From Octadecabacter algicola (GTDB lineage: Bacteria; Pseudomonadota; Alphaproteobacteria; Rhodobacterales; Rhodobacteraceae), in assembly GCF_021532625.1 (NCBI RefSeq), contig NZ_JAKGAR010000003.1, positions 124,001 through 188,000 of the forward strand: a stretch of 64,000 bases of DNA. Direction: 5' to 3'. The translations under genes were made by a program, and so were the position numbers. A model generated the notes under the pieces. That model saw nothing but the letters and a program-made list of their open reading frames with translations, was not told where the DNA came from and ran no database searches. This document shows positions 9,314-18,390 of this stretch, one piece after another (position 1 is the first letter of the stretch; the number at the start of each line of letters is the position of its first letter).

Positions 9314-9703
9314 TTAGACGCGGCGGCGCTTTGGTGGGCGGCAGCCGTTGTGCGCCATTGGTGTCACGTCACGAATAGATGTGATGTTGAAACCAGCGGC
9401 AGCAAGTGCGCGCAGCGCAGATTCACGACCGGAGCCAGGCCCCTGCACTTCGACTTCGAGTGTCTTAACACCGTGGTCTTGTGCTTTCTTGCCAGCATCT
9501 TCCGCAGCCATCTGAGCAGCGTAAGGTGTGGATTTACGGGAGCCCTTAAAGCCCATTGTACCAGCAGAGGACCAAGAGATCGCATTGCCCTGTACGTCGG
9601 AAATCAAGATTTTTGTGTTGTTGAAAGAAGAGTTCACGTGAGCAACGCCAGCGGCGATGTTCTTAGAGACCTTCTTTTTGGTGCGTTTAGGTTCGCGTGC
9701 CAT
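9314..9703 (-). CDS. rpsK: 30S ribosomal protein uS11
   Basis: Platform protein of the small subunit. 129 aa, normal length. Shows [19 protein letters not shown], the [14 protein letters not shown] core, and the end [18 protein letters not shown]. Starts 13 nt after the rpsM stop, so the pair is cotranscribed. Confidence 0.98.
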   Translation of the reverse strand: MAREPKRTKKKVSKNIAAGVAHVNSSFNNTKILISDVQGNAISWSSAGTMGFKGSRKSTPYAAQMAAEDAGKKAQDHGVKTLEVEVQGPGSGRESALRALAAAGFNITSIRDVTPMAHNGCRPPKRRRV

Positions 9704-9716
9704 TCGTCAGGTCCCC

Positions 9717-10085
9717 TTATTTCTTCTTACCAGCAATGGCCTTTGCAGGGCCTTTGCGAGTACGTGCGTTAGTGGATGTACGCTGACCGCGAACGGGCAG
9801 ATTACGACGGTGACGCAGGCCTTTGTAAGAACCAAGGTCCATCATGCGTTTGATGTTCATCTGAACTTCGCGGCGCAGGTCGCCTTCGACTGTGTAAGTC
9901 GCGTCGATGTGCTCGCGGATTTTCAGAACTTCAGCGTCGGACAGTTCGTTGACGCGACGTGTGAGGTCGATGCCAACAGCTTCGCAGATAGCTTCTGCAG
10001 AAGTGTTACCGATACCGGTGATATATGTGAGGGCGATTGGAACCCGCTTTGCAGTCGGGATGTTTACGCCGGCAATACGTGCCAC
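9717..10085 (-). CDS. rpsM: 30S ribosomal protein uS13 (GTG start)
   Basis: Head protein of the small subunit that contacts the P-site tRNA. 122 aa when started at the GTG at 10083-10085, exactly the usual length, with N-terminus (M)[20 protein letters not shown] lies 9 nt upstream. An ATG 17 codons earlier would add an untypical tail. The end shows [20 protein letters not shown]. First gene of its unit, 146 nt downstream of a -10 element. Confidence 0.97.
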   Translation of the reverse strand: MARIAGVNIPTAKRVPIALTYITGIGNTSAEAICEAVGIDLTRRVNELSDAEVLKIREHIDATYTVEGDLRREVQMNIKRMMDLGSYKGLRHRRNLPVRGQRTSTNARTRKGPAKAIAGKKK

Positions 10086-10225
10086 GTGTGCTATTCCTTT
10101 TCGTTGCGGGTCCGTAGTTCCGGACCCTTTTTTCACAACGTAAGCCCGAGGCGATAAACCGTCGGGCCTAAGTCATATCGAGGTGTTACGCCTAAGAGCG
10201 ACTCAGGCAAGTTCCCTGAGGGAAC
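10086..10225 (-). promoter_or_regulatory. rpsM leader with two hairpins
   Basis: The presumed 5' untranslated region. At its very start is GTTCCC/GGGAAC with a 3-nt loop (10211-10225). A second inverted repeat (10144-10168, AGCCCGA-type arms) lies nearer the start codon. No T tract follows either. In E. coli this operon is controlled by S4 binding its leader; rpsD is not in this window, and whether that applies here is unknown. Confidence 0.4.
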
Positions 10226-10230
10226 GGCGC

Positions 10231-10259
10231 TGTTTAGGAGGGTTAGGGTTGTGCGTCAA
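10231..10259 (-). promoter_or_regulatory. Promoter of rpsM-rpsK-rpoA-rplQ
   Basis: Minus strand: -35 TTGACG (10254-10259), 17-bp C-rich spacer, -10 TAAACA (10231-10236), then discriminator GCGCC. It lies between orf96 and rpsM and matches the architecture of the other ribosomal-unit promoters in this window. Confidence 0.7.
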
Positions 10260-10305
10260 GCCGTTTTGGAAATTGGCCGATGAAAGCCAGCCATAAGCAT
10301 GGGGT

Positions 10306-10596
10306 TTACTTTGAAGTCCGCACGCTGATGAGGTAAGCTAGGCCCAGAAGTGTGACTAAGATTGACGTGACCCACCAAGCTTCGGTACGCGCCTCGAGAA
10401 TTCGAGTGCAAAGATGGCTCGCCCCATATCCTGAAAGGTCAATCTGAACTCCCGCTGCACGAGACTCGTCAAAGTATTCTAGACAGTTTAGCCCAACGAG
10501 ATTTCTGAAGGGATTATAAAATATCCCGCCCAGAACAAGCCCAACTACCACCCAATCCAATAAAGAAAGAAGCTTTTGATTGGTCTTTAAGCCCAT
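10306..10596 (-). CDS. Small two-TM protein downstream of adk (unknown)
   Basis: 96 aa, not recognised. Two clear hydrophobic segments (about residues 13-30 and 75-92) flank a polar loop with two cysteines (GLNCLEYFDES and ASHLCTRILEA). The C-terminus is short and basic. The ATG is 10 nt after the adk stop with TGAGA just upstream, so it is probably cotranscribed with secY and adk. The reading frame and composition support a real gene. No function is implied beyond a small inner-membrane protein. Confidence 0.65.
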   Translation of the reverse strand: MGLKTNQKLLSLLDWVVVGLVLGGIFYNPFRNLVGLNCLEYFDESRAAGVQIDLSGYGASHLCTRILEARTEAWWVTSILVTLLGLAYLISVRTSK

Positions 10597-10606
10597 CTGG
10601 TCTCAC

Positions 10607-11188
10607 TTATGCCAATACGCCAGCAATCTCTGCCGCAACTTCGTCCATCGTACCCAGACCATCAACGCTGCTCAGGTCGCCTTTGGCGTGGTAGTAGCCG
10701 ATCAGCGGGGATGTCTGTTTGTAATAGGCCATCAAACGAATTTTCAGGCTTTCCTCGTTGTCGTCCGCGCGGGCAGTGCCGCCAGCAGCAACAGCGTCAG
10801 CAGCGCGACCAAGGATACGTTCAACAAGGATTTCATCGTTTACAGCCAGCTCGATCGCGTGGTCGAGCGTCTGACCTGTTTCCTGGAGCAATTCACCAAG
10901 CGCATCAGCCTGAGCCAATGTCCGTGGGAAACCGTCAAAGATAAACCCGCCGTGATCGCCGCCCGCTTCGAGTTTTTCGCGGATCAAACCGATGACAATC
11001 TCATCCGTAACCAGATCGCCACGATCCATGACTGCAGCAACCATTTTACCCATCTCGGTCCCCGAGGTCTTGGCTTCGCGCAGCATGTCGCCTGTGCTCA
11101 GTTGCACCATGTTACGTTCATCCACGAGCTTTTGTGCTTGTGTGCCTTTACCCGCTCCGGGTGGTCCAAGAAGAATAATATTGATCAT
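10607..11188 (-). CDS. adk: Adenylate kinase
   Basis: Cytosolic enzyme converting ATP + AMP to 2 ADP. 193 aa, the short form without the zinc/LID insertion. P-loop [12 protein letters not shown] is at residues 8-19. Also visible are STGDMLREA (AMP-binding region) and [13 protein letters not shown]. The short LID loop [19 protein letters not shown] replaces the longer LID of 214-aa enzymes. Its start overlaps the secY stop by 4 nt, the conserved secY-adk pair. Confidence 0.97.
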   Translation of the reverse strand: MINIILLGPPGAGKGTQAQKLVDERNMVQLSTGDMLREAKTSGTEMGKMVAAVMDRGDLVTDEIVIGLIREKLEAGGDHGGFIFDGFPRTLAQADALGELLQETGQTLDHAIELAVNDEILVERILGRAADAVAAGGTARADDNEESLKIRLMAYYKQTSPLIGYYHAKGDLSSVDGLGTMDEVAAEIAGVLA

Positions 11189-12543
11189 TTGCGCTGCGGG
11201 CTCCTTTTTTTGCCGCCGCGCTTACCGCGCAACTGCGATTTCTCAATCAGGCCCTCATATTGGTGGGCCAAGAGGTGGGATTGGATTTGCTGGATCGTGT
11301 CCATGCCAACGCTCACGATAATCAACACAGATGTGCCGCCAAAGTAGAACGGGATGGACAACTGGCTGCGCAGAATTTCCGGCAGCAGGCAGACCAAGGC
11401 AAGGTACGCAGAACCGAGGACCAAGATGCGTGTCACCACGTAATCGAGATATTCCTGAGTACGTTTGCCTGGGCGGATACCAGGAACAAAGCCGTTCTGG
11501 TTCTTCAGGTTGTCAGCAACTTCGTCAGTCTTGAACGCAACTTCACGCGTGTAGAAGAACGTAAAGAATACGATCATCGCCGTAAAGAAGATCAAGTACA
11601 GCGGTTGGCCTGGACCAAAGTAAGCCAAGATCGTGGACATAATCGGTCCTGCGCCATCACCACCAGAAAATGTCGAAAGAGTAGTCGGTAGCAACAGCAG
11701 CGCAGATGCGAAGATCGCAGGAATAACACCAGCTGGGTTAACTTTGATCGGCAGGTGGCTGGACCCACCATCATAGACCTTCATACCAACCTGACGGCGC
11801 GGGTACTGGATGTGGATTTTGCGCAAGGAGCGCTCCATGAATACCACAAAGGCAAAAATCGCGATGACCATCACAAAGACGCCGAGCACCAGACCCCAGT
11901 TATTTGTCTCCTGACCTTGGGCAAGGAAGCCAGCAAGGGCTGCTGGGACTTCGGCAATGATGCCTACGAAGATGATCAAAGAGATACCGTTACCGATGCC
12001 GCGTGCAGTGATCTGTTCACCCAGCCACATCAGGAACATGGTGCCACCAACAAGCGTGATTACGCAGGCAATCTTAAAATACAGGCCCGGATCGGTGACG
12101 AGGTTTCCCGCCTCAAGACCAGATGCCATGCCGTATGCTTGGAACGTTGCCAGCACCACGGTGCCGTAACGCGTGTATTGGTTCAGCTTTTTGCGGCCCT
12201 GTTCGCCCTCTTTTTTGAGGTTCTTCAAGGGTTCCCACATCGCACCCAACAACTGCACGATAATCGACGCAGAAATATAAGGCATGATGCCGAGGGCAAA
12301 GATGCCCATGCGACCCAACGCACCACCAGTGAACATCGACAGGATGCCACCGATACCGCTTGCGGCTTCGTCCATAAAGGCGCGCAACTGATCAGCATCG
12401 ATCCCCGGCACTGGGATATACGTCCCCACGCGGTAAACGATGAGAAGACCGAGCGTGAACATGATCCGCTGACGCAATTCTTTGGCTTGGCCAAAGGCGC
12501 TCCAGCTGGTGTTCGCGGCCATTTGCTCTGCTGCTGATGCCAT
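11185..12543 (-). CDS. secY: Preprotein translocase subunit SecY
   Basis: Channel subunit of the Sec translocon. 452 aa with ten hydrophobic segments. Family features: [12 protein letters not shown] after TM1, the plug region [40 protein letters not shown] in TM4-5, and the long FVPGIRPGK loop. The basic cytoplasmic tail ends [12 protein letters not shown]. The first ATG (12541-12543) gives a short N-terminus; an ATG seven codons later is also possible. Lies 134 nt after rplO and is coupled to adk. Confidence 0.97.
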   Translation of the reverse strand: MASAAEQMAANTSWSAFGQAKELRQRIMFTLGLLIVYRVGTYIPVPGIDADQLRAFMDEAASGIGGILSMFTGGALGRMGIFALGIMPYISASIIVQLLGAMWEPLKNLKKEGEQGRKKLNQYTRYGTVVLATFQAYGMASGLEAGNLVTDPGLYFKIACVITLVGGTMFLMWLGEQITARGIGNGISLIIFVGIIAEVPAALAGFLAQGQETNNWGLVLGVFVMVIAIFAFVVFMERSLRKIHIQYPRRQVGMKVYDGGSSHLPIKVNPAGVIPAIFASALLLLPTTLSTFSGGDGAGPIMSTILAYFGPGQPLYLIFFTAMIVFFTFFYTREVAFKTDEVADNLKNQNGFVPGIRPGKRTQEYLDYVVTRILVLGSAYLALVCLLPEILRSQLSIPFYFGGTSVLIIVSVGMDTIQQIQSHLLAHQYEGLIEKSQLRGKRGGKKRSPQRK

Positions 12544-12677
12544 GGATGTGCTGCCTATCTGTTCGCAGGCCCGAAAAGGGCGATAATGTTATGAAAACGC
12601 CGCCAGCAAGGGTGACCCAAGCGGCGGCGTTTAAGTCGATTAACGATGTAGTGGGCGAAAGCGCCCCTCACAAGGTG

Positions 12678-13151
12678 TTATTCTGTCGCTGCCGCAGCTG
12701 TGACAGTGAGTTTACCGCCAGCTTTTTCGACTGCTTCAACCGCACCTTTGGATGCGCCTGTCACTTCGATGCTGACTTTTGTTGTGATTTCGCCCTTTGC
12801 GAGAACGCGAATACCGTCCAGCTTGCGACGGATCAGACCGGATTCAACCAGTGAATCTTCTGTGATCGCTTTGCCATCCAATTTTTTCTCGTCGATGAAC
12901 TTTTGGATCAGACCAAGGTTCACAACTGCAAATTTCTTGCGGTTCGGCTTAGAGAAGCCGCGCTTTGGCAGGCGTTGATACAATGGCATTTGACCGCCCT
13001 CATAGCCGCCAATAGCCACACCCGAACGGGATTTTTGACCCTTGATACCACGGCCACCCATTTTACCGGTGCCGGAACCTGGACCACGGCCAACGCGTTT
13101 GCGTGGTTTTGTGGCGCCTGGATTGTCGTGAAGTTCGTTTAGTTTAACCAT
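12678..13151 (-). CDS. rplO: 50S ribosomal protein uL15
   Basis: 157 aa from ATG 13149-13151, beginning [23 protein letters not shown]. The glycine-rich stretch [20 protein letters not shown] and [11 protein letters not shown] are uL15 hallmarks. Normally follows rpmD directly; here the two are separated by ppk2, ilvA and the brnTA pair. First gene of the rplO-secY-adk-orf96 unit with its own promoter. Confidence 0.97.
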   Translation of the reverse strand: MVKLNELHDNPGATKPRKRVGRGPGSGTGKMGGRGIKGQKSRSGVAIGGYEGGQMPLYQRLPKRGFSKPNRKKFAVVNLGLIQKFIDEKKLDGKAITEDSLVESGLIRRKLDGIRVLAKGEITTKVSIEVTGASKGAVEAVEKAGGKLTVTAAAATE

Positions 13152-13242
13152 GTCGCTGTCTCCTTGCCGGAAGACCTGACCCAGCGACGGGACAGGCACG
13201 CGGCGTGTTTGATTCTATGGCCGGAAAGATGGCCACTGGCGG

Positions 13243-13271
13243 CGTATAGGACATGGGATTGGGGGTGGCAA
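13243..13271 (-). promoter_or_regulatory. Promoter of rplO-secY-adk
   Basis: Minus strand: -35 TTGCCA (13266-13271), 17-bp C-rich spacer, -10 TATACG (13243-13248), discriminator CCGCC. Sits between the brnA stop and rplO, at the junction where foreign genes separate rplO from rpmD. Confidence 0.7.
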
Positions 13272-13283
13272 GCGTTTGGTGCC

Positions 13284-13559
13284 TTAGCTGTGCAGCTTCT
13301 TGTGCGCATCGACGTAAGCGCGCAGCACAGCGTGCATCCGCGTTAGATGCCCATTACCTTGGCCCTTGAAGTATTCAAGCACATCAGGGTCGACCCGCAT
13401 ACTAATGGCGATCTTTGCTTTTGGCGTTTCGATTTCTGCGTTTGCCCAAAAGTCATCGGGCAAATCAACGGCCTCAGCGGACTCAGTTGGAGAGGCAATT
13501 TCGCCTCGGTCCTTCATGGCCCGCAATTCGTCAAGGGATGCGCGTTTTGTATTGCTCAT
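13284..13559 (-). CDS. brnA: BrnA-family antitoxin
   Basis: 91 aa. The C-terminal half (IAISMRVDPDVLEYFKGQG then LTRMHAVLRAYVDAHKK) is the BrnA pattern: a beta strand plus two helices of a ribbon-helix-helix DNA-binding domain. The N-terminal half (RASLDELRAMKDRGEIASP) is the toxin-wrapping part. Known BrnA neutralises BrnT and represses the operon. ATG 13557-13559 overlaps the end of brnT by 29 nt, so the pair is cotranscribed and coupled. Inserted between rpmD and rplO. Confidence 0.85.
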   Translation of the reverse strand: MSNTKRASLDELRAMKDRGEIASPTESAEAVDLPDDFWANAEIETPKAKIAISMRVDPDVLEYFKGQGNGHLTRMHAVLRAYVDAHKKLHS

Positions 13560-13800
13560 ACTCTTTACGGCCTCCTGGCCATGCTGAGATGATGCGGGTG
13601 GCCTCACCACGCATCGTGTAAGTTACGACATAGACAGTCTCATCCGTCATGCCGAGAGCGATCCTTCGCTCCTCTCCATAGTCTTTACGATCATCAATTC
13701 GGGTCAGGATTGGCCCTTCAAAGATCAATGCAGCATCAAGAAAGTCGGCGCCGTGTTTTGCGAGATTCTGCACTCGCTTCGCTTCGTTCCACTCGAACAT
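13531..13800 (-). CDS. brnT: BrnT-family toxin
   Basis: 89 aa from ATG 13798-13800; a GTG four codons earlier is possible. BrnT is a RelE-like-fold ribonuclease toxin. The family pattern is clear: FEWNEAKRVQNLAKHGADF at the N-terminus, FEGPILTRIDD, YGEERRIALGMTDETVYVVTYT, and RIISAW near the end. The usual Arg after RIISA is Trp here, followed by PGG before RKEYEQY, so catalytic competence is uncertain. Toxin precedes antitoxin, the normal brnTA order, and a near-consensus promoter lies upstream. Confidence 0.85.
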   Translation of the reverse strand: MFEWNEAKRVQNLAKHGADFLDAALIFEGPILTRIDDRKDYGEERRIALGMTDETVYVVTYTMRGEATRIISAWPGGRKEYEQYKTRIP

Positions 13801-13884
13801 CAAAAGTCTCACATATGGTAGTTAAAATAGTTTTTGCTTTCATCTTTACTCTCCATAGTTTGCGCTCTTACGGCACCTCTCTTG

Positions 13885-13913
13885 TATATACATAATGAAA
13901 TACGAGCTGTCAA
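13885..13913 (-). promoter_or_regulatory. brnTA promoter with palindrome over the -10
   Basis: Minus strand: -35 TTGACA (perfect, 13908-13913), 17-bp spacer, -10 TATATA (13885-13890). The -10 lies inside the 8-bp palindrome GTATATAC (13884-13891), a candidate operator for BrnA autorepression. No ribosomal-type G+C discriminator follows. Confidence 0.7.
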
Positions 13914-13922
13914 TAAATCAGT

Positions 13923-15134
13923 CTACACCCCACTATCCGTCCGCACCCTGAACCCCTGCCCTCGCAACGCACCGACAATCGCCTCCACATGTCCCATGTC
14001 ACGCGCTTCGATCACCACGTCCAACTCCGCCTGTTTCAGCGACACCGATTGCATCATGCGTTGGTGGATGACTTCGACCACGTTGGCGCCTGCGTCGCCG
14101 ATGATGCGGCTGATGGTGGCGAGTTGGCCTGGTGTGTCACCGATCTCGAATGTCAGGCGGGTGATGCGTCCGTCGCGGACCAACCCACGTAGGATCAAGG
14201 TTGAAAGCAACCGCGAGTCGATATTGCCGCCGCAGATAACCAACCCGACCTTTTTACCCTTATAGGCCTCAAGGTTGTTCTTGATGACGGCCAGCCCTGC
14301 CCCCGCGGCCCCCTCGGCCACGAGCTTTTCATTCGACAACAGATCAAACACCGCATCCTCGATGTCAGCCTCGCTCGCGCTATCCACGCGGGCCACGGTC
14401 TGTTTGATGATTTCGATGTTCGCCGCAGAAGGCGCCTTCACCGCGATTCCTTCGGCGAGGGTGGCGCCGTCAAAATGGGTCTCCCCACCATCATAGGCCG
14501 CCTTCACGGCATCAAACAACACAGCTTGCGCGCCGACGACTTCAATCTCGGGCTTCACTGATTTCGCCGCGACGGCCATGCCCGCGATTAACCCCCCGCC
14601 GCCAATCGGCACAACGATCACATCCAGATCAGGATCTTGTTCCAACATTTCCAGCGCAACCGTCCCCTGCCCTGCGGCCACGACTGGGTCATCGAATGGA
14701 TGAATAAACGTCAGCCCATCCTTGTCCGCCAAGTCCCATGTAAACTGCACACTTTCATCAAACCCATTGCCGTGCAGGATCACGGTCGCGCCGAATTCTT
14801 CGGTGCGTTTGACTTTGTTGAACGGAGTACCCTCGGGCATGACAATCGTGCTGGCGATGCCAAGGCGGGTGGCGTGATAAGCAACCCCTTGGGCGTGGTT
14901 GCCCGCACTACATGCGATCACACCAGCCTGCTTTTGCGCGTCGGTCAGCGTCAGCAGTTTTGCCAGCGCCCCTCGGGCCTTGAATGCGTTGGTGTGTTGC
15001 AGGTTTTCAAGCTTGAGCTGCAGATCGATGCCCATGTGCAACGACAGACGGGTCGCAGGGACCAGCGGTGTGCGAATGGTCGCAGACGAGATGACATCGC
15101 GGGTCTGGCGAATAAGATCAGGGGTCAGGGTCAC
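13923..15134 (-). CDS. ilvA: Threonine ammonia-lyase (threonine dehydratase)
   Basis: PLP enzyme that deaminates threonine to 2-oxobutyrate, the first step of isoleucine synthesis or threonine breakdown. 403 aa from the GTG at 15132-15134, with AAAGGA 8 nt upstream; an upstream TTG has poorer context. PLP-binding lysine 52 lies in NAFKARGA. The PLP phosphate loop is GGGGLIAGMA. A single ACT-like regulatory domain fills the last 75 residues (TRLTFEIGDTPGQLATISRI), matching the short catabolic/EutB-like class rather than the two-ACT IlvA. Lies downstream of ppk2; its role in this locus is not evident. Confidence 0.92.
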   Translation of the reverse strand: MTLTPDLIRQTRDVISSATIRTPLVPATRLSLHMGIDLQLKLENLQHTNAFKARGALAKLLTLTDAQKQAGVIACSAGNHAQGVAYHATRLGIASTIVMPEGTPFNKVKRTEEFGATVILHGNGFDESVQFTWDLADKDGLTFIHPFDDPVVAAGQGTVALEMLEQDPDLDVIVVPIGGGGLIAGMAVAAKSVKPEIEVVGAQAVLFDAVKAAYDGGETHFDGATLAEGIAVKAPSAANIEIIKQTVARVDSASEADIEDAVFDLLSNEKLVAEGAAGAGLAVIKNNLEAYKGKKVGLVICGGNIDSRLLSTLILRGLVRDGRITRLTFEIGDTPGQLATISRIIGDAGANVVEVIHQRMMQSVSLKQAELDVVIEARDMGHVEAIVGALRGQGFRVRTDSGV

Positions 15135-15200
15135 GGTGCGCGTCCTTTGCGAAAAGTCTGTCGGACTTTCGTTCCAGACGCGCGCCGTTGTCAACGCGTG

Positions 15201-16061
15201 TTAGGCGCGTCGCTGGTTCGGGTGCAACGAACTAGAAAGGATATGGTCGGATTGGTGCAGCACATGGCTTGCTTGTCCGACGATTAGATTGTCGGGGCTG
15301 CCGACAAGCTCATGGTCCTTTTCAGGGTAGTCCAAGGTCGACAGGAAATGTCGCATGCAAGCGAGCCGCGCACGTTTCTTGTCGTCAGATTTAACAACGG
15401 TCCAAGGCGCATCAGCGGTGTCGGTGTAAAAGAACATCGCTTCTTTCGCTTCAGTGTAGTCTTCCCATTTATCGAGGCTCGCCTTGTCAATCGGGCTTAG
15501 CTTCCAACGTTTAAGGGGATCGGTCTCACGGGACTTAAAGCGCTTGGCCTGCTCGTCTTGTGTGACCGAGAACCAGTACTTGTAGAGCTTAATACCCGAG
15601 CGGGTCAGCATCCGCTCGAATTCCGGGGTCTGGCGCATGAATTCCAGATACTCGGACGGTTCGCAGAACCCCATCACTCGTTCAACACCGGCACGGTTGT
15701 ACCAAGAACGGTCATAAAGAACGATCTCGCCCGAGCTTGGAAGGTGCTTCACGTAGCGTTGAAAGAACCATTGGCCGCGTTCTTCGTCTGTGGGTTTGTT
15801 CAAGGCGACTACACGTGCACTACGAGGATTGAGGTGCTCGGTGAAACGTTTGATCGCGCCCCCTTTGCCGGCAGCGTCGCGCCCCTCAAAGAGCATCACG
15901 AAACGCTGTTCGGTTTCAGCGGCCCAGTGCTGAACCTTCAAGAGCTCAGCCTGAAGGTCCGCCTTTTGCTTTTCGTATTCGCCGCGCTTCATGCGATCTT
16001 CGTAGGGGTATTTGCCTTTTTCAAAGCCGATCAGTTTATTTGTGTCTGCGTTTTCTGTCAT
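15201..16061 (-). CDS. ppk2: Polyphosphate kinase 2 (PPK2 class)
   Basis: Uses polyphosphate to phosphorylate nucleotides (NDP or NMP), or the reverse. 286 aa from ATG 16059-16061. Walker A-like FEGRDAAGKGGAIKR is at residues 59-72, and the lid/Walker B region LYDRSWYNRAGVERVMGFC at 115-133, both PPK2 signatures. ERGQWFFQRYVKHLP lies between. The single domain and length fit class I PPK2. It follows a terminator after rpmD and is not part of the ribosomal transcript. Confidence 0.92.
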   Translation of the reverse strand: MTENADTNKLIGFEKGKYPYEDRMKRGEYEKQKADLQAELLKVQHWAAETEQRFVMLFEGRDAAGKGGAIKRFTEHLNPRSARVVALNKPTDEERGQWFFQRYVKHLPSSGEIVLYDRSWYNRAGVERVMGFCEPSEYLEFMRQTPEFERMLTRSGIKLYKYWFSVTQDEQAKRFKSRETDPLKRWKLSPIDKASLDKWEDYTEAKEAMFFYTDTADAPWTVVKSDDKKRARLACMRHFLSTLDYPEKDHELVGSPDNLIVGQASHVLHQSDHILSSSLHPNQRRA

Positions 16062-16160
16062 GTCATGTCCCTCAGTTTCCCAAGTGTAGTGGCACACGAT
16101 CAATTCACCGTCTCTGACATGGATCAAATCCCTCTCTCAGATAACGCGACGCCCCAACGC

Positions 16161-16191
16161 AAAACGCCCCGCAATTGAATGCAGGGCGTTT
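16161..16191 (-). terminator. Terminator after rpmD
   Basis: Inverted repeat AAACGCCC/GGGCGTTT extended by GC/GC, around an 8-nt loop (16162-16172 with 16181-16191), followed on the minus strand by TTTTGCG. It closes the rpmC-to-rpmD unit before the accessory ppk2-ilvA-brnTA block. Confidence 0.7.
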
Positions 16192-16217
16192 AATTCTTTT
16201 AGACGATGGAAAAGGGC

Positions 16218-16406
16218 TTAGCCTTTTTCTTCGATGATCTCGACCATGTGAGGGATCTTAGCGACCATACCGCGGACGGAAGGTGTGTCTTCCAGTTCGC
16301 GTGTCTTGTGCATTTTGTTCAGGCCCAGACCGATCAGCGTTTGCTTTTGGTCTGCAGCGCGGCGGATCGGGGAACCGATCTGTTTTACAACGATTGTTTT
16401 AGCCAT
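16218..16406 (-). CDS. rpmD: 50S ribosomal protein uL30
   Basis: 62 aa, normal for bacterial uL30. Begins [20 protein letters not shown] and contains [19 protein letters not shown]. Three nt after rpsE. A terminator follows, ending the spc-type unit earlier than in the usual arrangement where rplO comes next. Confidence 0.97.
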   Translation of the reverse strand: MAKTIVVKQIGSPIRRAADQKQTLIGLGLNKMHKTRELEDTPSVRGMVAKIPHMVEIIEEKG

Positions 16407-16409
16407 GGT

Positions 16410-16973
16410 TTAGGCCTCCTCAGCTTCAGCTGCTGGCGCTTCGTCGCGCTTAGGCAGGATGTCAGCAACTTTTTTGCCGCGACGCTGAGCAACAGAACGA
16501 GGCGAAGCCTCTTTCTTGAGACCGTCAATCGTAGCGCGGATCATGTTATATGGGTTCTGGGAACCGATAGATTTCGCAACAACGTCTTGTACGCCGAGCA
16601 TCTCGAATACAGCACGCATTGGACCACCTGCGATGATACCAGTACCTTGCGGTGCTGTACGCATGACGACTTTGCCTGCGCCGTGACGACCGTTCATGTC
16701 GTGGTGCAACGTGCGGCCTTCTTTAAGCTGAACGCGGATCATTTGGCGCTTAGCTTGTTCAGTGGCTTTGCGGATCGCTTCAGGAACTTCCTTAGCTTTA
16801 CCCTTACCAAAGCCTACGCGGCCTTTTTGGTCGCCAACAACGACGAGTGCGGCAAAACCAAAGCGCTTACCACCCTTAACGGTTTTGGACACACGGTTGA
16901 TCGCGACAAGGCGATCTGCGAATTCTGGTGTTTCTTCACGACGGTTACCGCCGCGCTGGTTATCTCGAGCCAT
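16410..16973 (-). CDS. rpsE: 30S ribosomal protein uS5
   Basis: 187 aa. Shows [23 protein letters not shown] (S5 RNA-binding domain) and [20 protein letters not shown], then the second domain [21 protein letters not shown]. The N-terminal extension ([17 protein letters not shown]) is normal in alphaproteobacteria, and a short Ala/Glu tail ends the protein. 105 nt after rplR, an unusually wide gap holding a strong hairpin. Confidence 0.97.
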   Translation of the reverse strand: MARDNQRGGNRREETPEFADRLVAINRVSKTVKGGKRFGFAALVVVGDQKGRVGFGKGKAKEVPEAIRKATEQAKRQMIRVQLKEGRTLHHDMNGRHGAGKVVMRTAPQGTGIIAGGPMRAVFEMLGVQDVVAKSIGSQNPYNMIRATIDGLKKEASPRSVAQRRGKKVADILPKRDEAPAAEAEEA

Positions 16974-17046
16974 GTGGCCCTCCTAAATTTGGGTGGCGCG
17001 TTGCGCCGTGGATGTCGATCCTAGTGACAAATGCCCTGGATCATCG

Positions 17047-17071
17047 GAAGGGCCCCCACAGGGAGCCCTTC
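17047..17071 (-). promoter_or_regulatory. 11-bp hairpin between rplR and rpsE
   Basis: Stem 17047-17057 with 17061-17071 (GAAGGGC arms plus CCCC/GGGG, one G-U), loop of 3 nt, beginning 8 nt after the rplR stop. No T run follows on the minus strand, so it is better seen as a processing or stability element than a terminator. Confidence 0.5.
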
Positions 17072-17078
17072 ACAAGTC

Positions 17079-17438
17079 TTAGATTTTCAAACCGCCTTCA
17101 CGCGCAGCTTCGGCCAGAGCCTTGACCTTGCCGTGAAAGAGGAAACCGCCACGGTCGAAATAGGCTTCGGTTACACCGGCCTTTTTCGCACGTTCTGCGA
17201 TTGCTGCGCCAACTTTGGTCGCTGCTTCGACGTTGTTTTTGCCAACTACGCCCAGATCCTTCTCGAGAGAAGAAGCAGAAGCGACAGTTACGCCGTTCAC
17301 GTCGTCGATCAGCTGAACACTGATGTTCTTGTTGGAGCGGTGAACGCTGAGACGAGGACGTCCAGCATTGACCTTGCGAAGTTTGTTCCGAACGCGCAGG
17401 CGGCGTTTGATGAACAATTGACGTTTGGAGTTTGCCAT
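17079..17438 (-). CDS. rplR: 50S ribosomal protein uL18
   Basis: 119 aa, 5S rRNA-binding protein of the central protuberance. [35 protein letters not shown] and the end [26 protein letters not shown]-type motif (here [18 protein letters not shown]) are diagnostic. Follows rplF by 6 nt. Confidence 0.97.
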   Translation of the reverse strand: MANSKRQLFIKRRLRVRNKLRKVNAGRPRLSVHRSNKNISVQLIDDVNGVTVASASSLEKDLGVVGKNNVEAATKVGAAIAERAKKAGVTEAYFDRGGFLFHGKVKALAEAAREGGLKI

Positions 17439-17444
17439 CTGTCC

Positions 17445-17975
17445 TTACCTCTTGCCTTCTTTGCGGAAGATATACTCGTCCACATATTTGATGCCTTTGC
17501 CTTTGTAAGGCTCTGGCTTGCGCCATTCGCGAATTTCGGCAGCAACCTGACCAACTTGCTGTTGGTCAGAGCCTTCGACGATCACGATTGTCGGTTTAGG
17601 TGCTGTCACAGTAACGCCAGCAGGAACTACGAAATCCACGTCGTGGGAGTAACCGAGGTTCAGCTTCAGGATATTGCCCTGCATAGCTGCACGATAACCA
17701 ACACCGTTGATTTCAAGCTCTTTTTTGAAGCCGTCAGTTACGCCAGTTACAAGGTTTTGAACCTGCGTACGAGACATCCCCCACTGCTGCTTAGCGCGTT
17801 TGGACTTGCCACGTGGAGTGACAGTCACTGCGTTTTCTTCAACAGCAAGCGTTACGTCGTCAGTTGCAGTGAAAGAACGTGTGCCCTTAGGGCCTTTCAC
17901 TTCAACAGTTTGGCCAGACACAGAGGCTGTTACGCCGCTGGGTAGGCCGACTGGTTTTTTACCAATACGAGACAT
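17445..17975 (-). CDS. rplF: 50S ribosomal protein uL6
   Basis: 176 aa from ATG 17973-17975 ([14 protein letters not shown]), the universal uL6 start; upstream in-frame codons belong to the rpsH end. Two alpha/beta repeats and the C-terminal signature [18 protein letters not shown] are present. Lies 10 nt after rpsH. Confidence 0.98.
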   Translation of the reverse strand: MSRIGKKPVGLPSGVTASVSGQTVEVKGPKGTRSFTATDDVTLAVEENAVTVTPRGKSKRAKQQWGMSRTQVQNLVTGVTDGFKKELEINGVGYRAAMQGNILKLNLGYSHDVDFVVPAGVTVTAPKPTIVIVEGSDQQQVGQVAAEIREWRKPEPYKGKGIKYVDEYIFRKEGKR

Positions 17976-17985
17976 CTTGCTCTCC

Positions 17986-18378
17986 TTAGAATACGGTGCA
18001 GAGCACTTCGCCGCCAACATTGGCCGCACGTGCGTTTGCATCCGACATCACACCCTTAGGGGTGGAGACAATCGACACACCCAAGCCCTGACGGACCTGT
18101 GGGATGTCATTTGCGCCCATGTATACGCGGCGGCCAGGTGTCGAAACCCGCTTCACTTCGCGAATGACAGGAGTGCCCTCGTAGTATTTCAGGCTGATGT
18201 CGAAAGCCGGGTGGCCGTTGACGCCTGTGGTTGCTTCGTAGCCACGAATGTAGCCTTCGTCTGCCAGCACATCGAGTACCCAGCCGCGCAGTTTGGAAGC
18301 AGGTGTTGCCACCATGGACTTACCGCGCATTTGGCCATTACGGATGCGTGTCAGCATATCACCGATAGGATCGTTCAT
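17986..18378 (-). CDS. rpsH: 30S ribosomal protein uS8
   Basis: 130 aa. [17 protein letters not shown] at the N-terminus and the C-terminal loop [20 protein letters not shown] are diagnostic. In E. coli S8 is the repressor of the spc operon; any target in this rearranged unit would lie near rplE-rplX. 12 nt after rpsN. Confidence 0.98.
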   Translation of the reverse strand: MNDPIGDMLTRIRNGQMRGKSMVATPASKLRGWVLDVLADEGYIRGYEATTGVNGHPAFDISLKYYEGTPVIREVKRVSTPGRRVYMGANDIPQVRQGLGVSIVSTPKGVMSDANARAANVGGEVLCTVF

Positions 18379-18390
18379 AATAGTTGCTCC

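Noticed and set aside
9717-10136. 139-aa version of S13 starting with ATG
   Set aside because: Adds 17 untypical residues; the GTG gives exactly 122 aa and has a proper ribosome-binding site.
15135-15194. TTG-started 423-aa threonine ammonia-lyase
   Set aside because: TTG context is poor and the GTG at 15132-15134 has a good ribosome-binding site.
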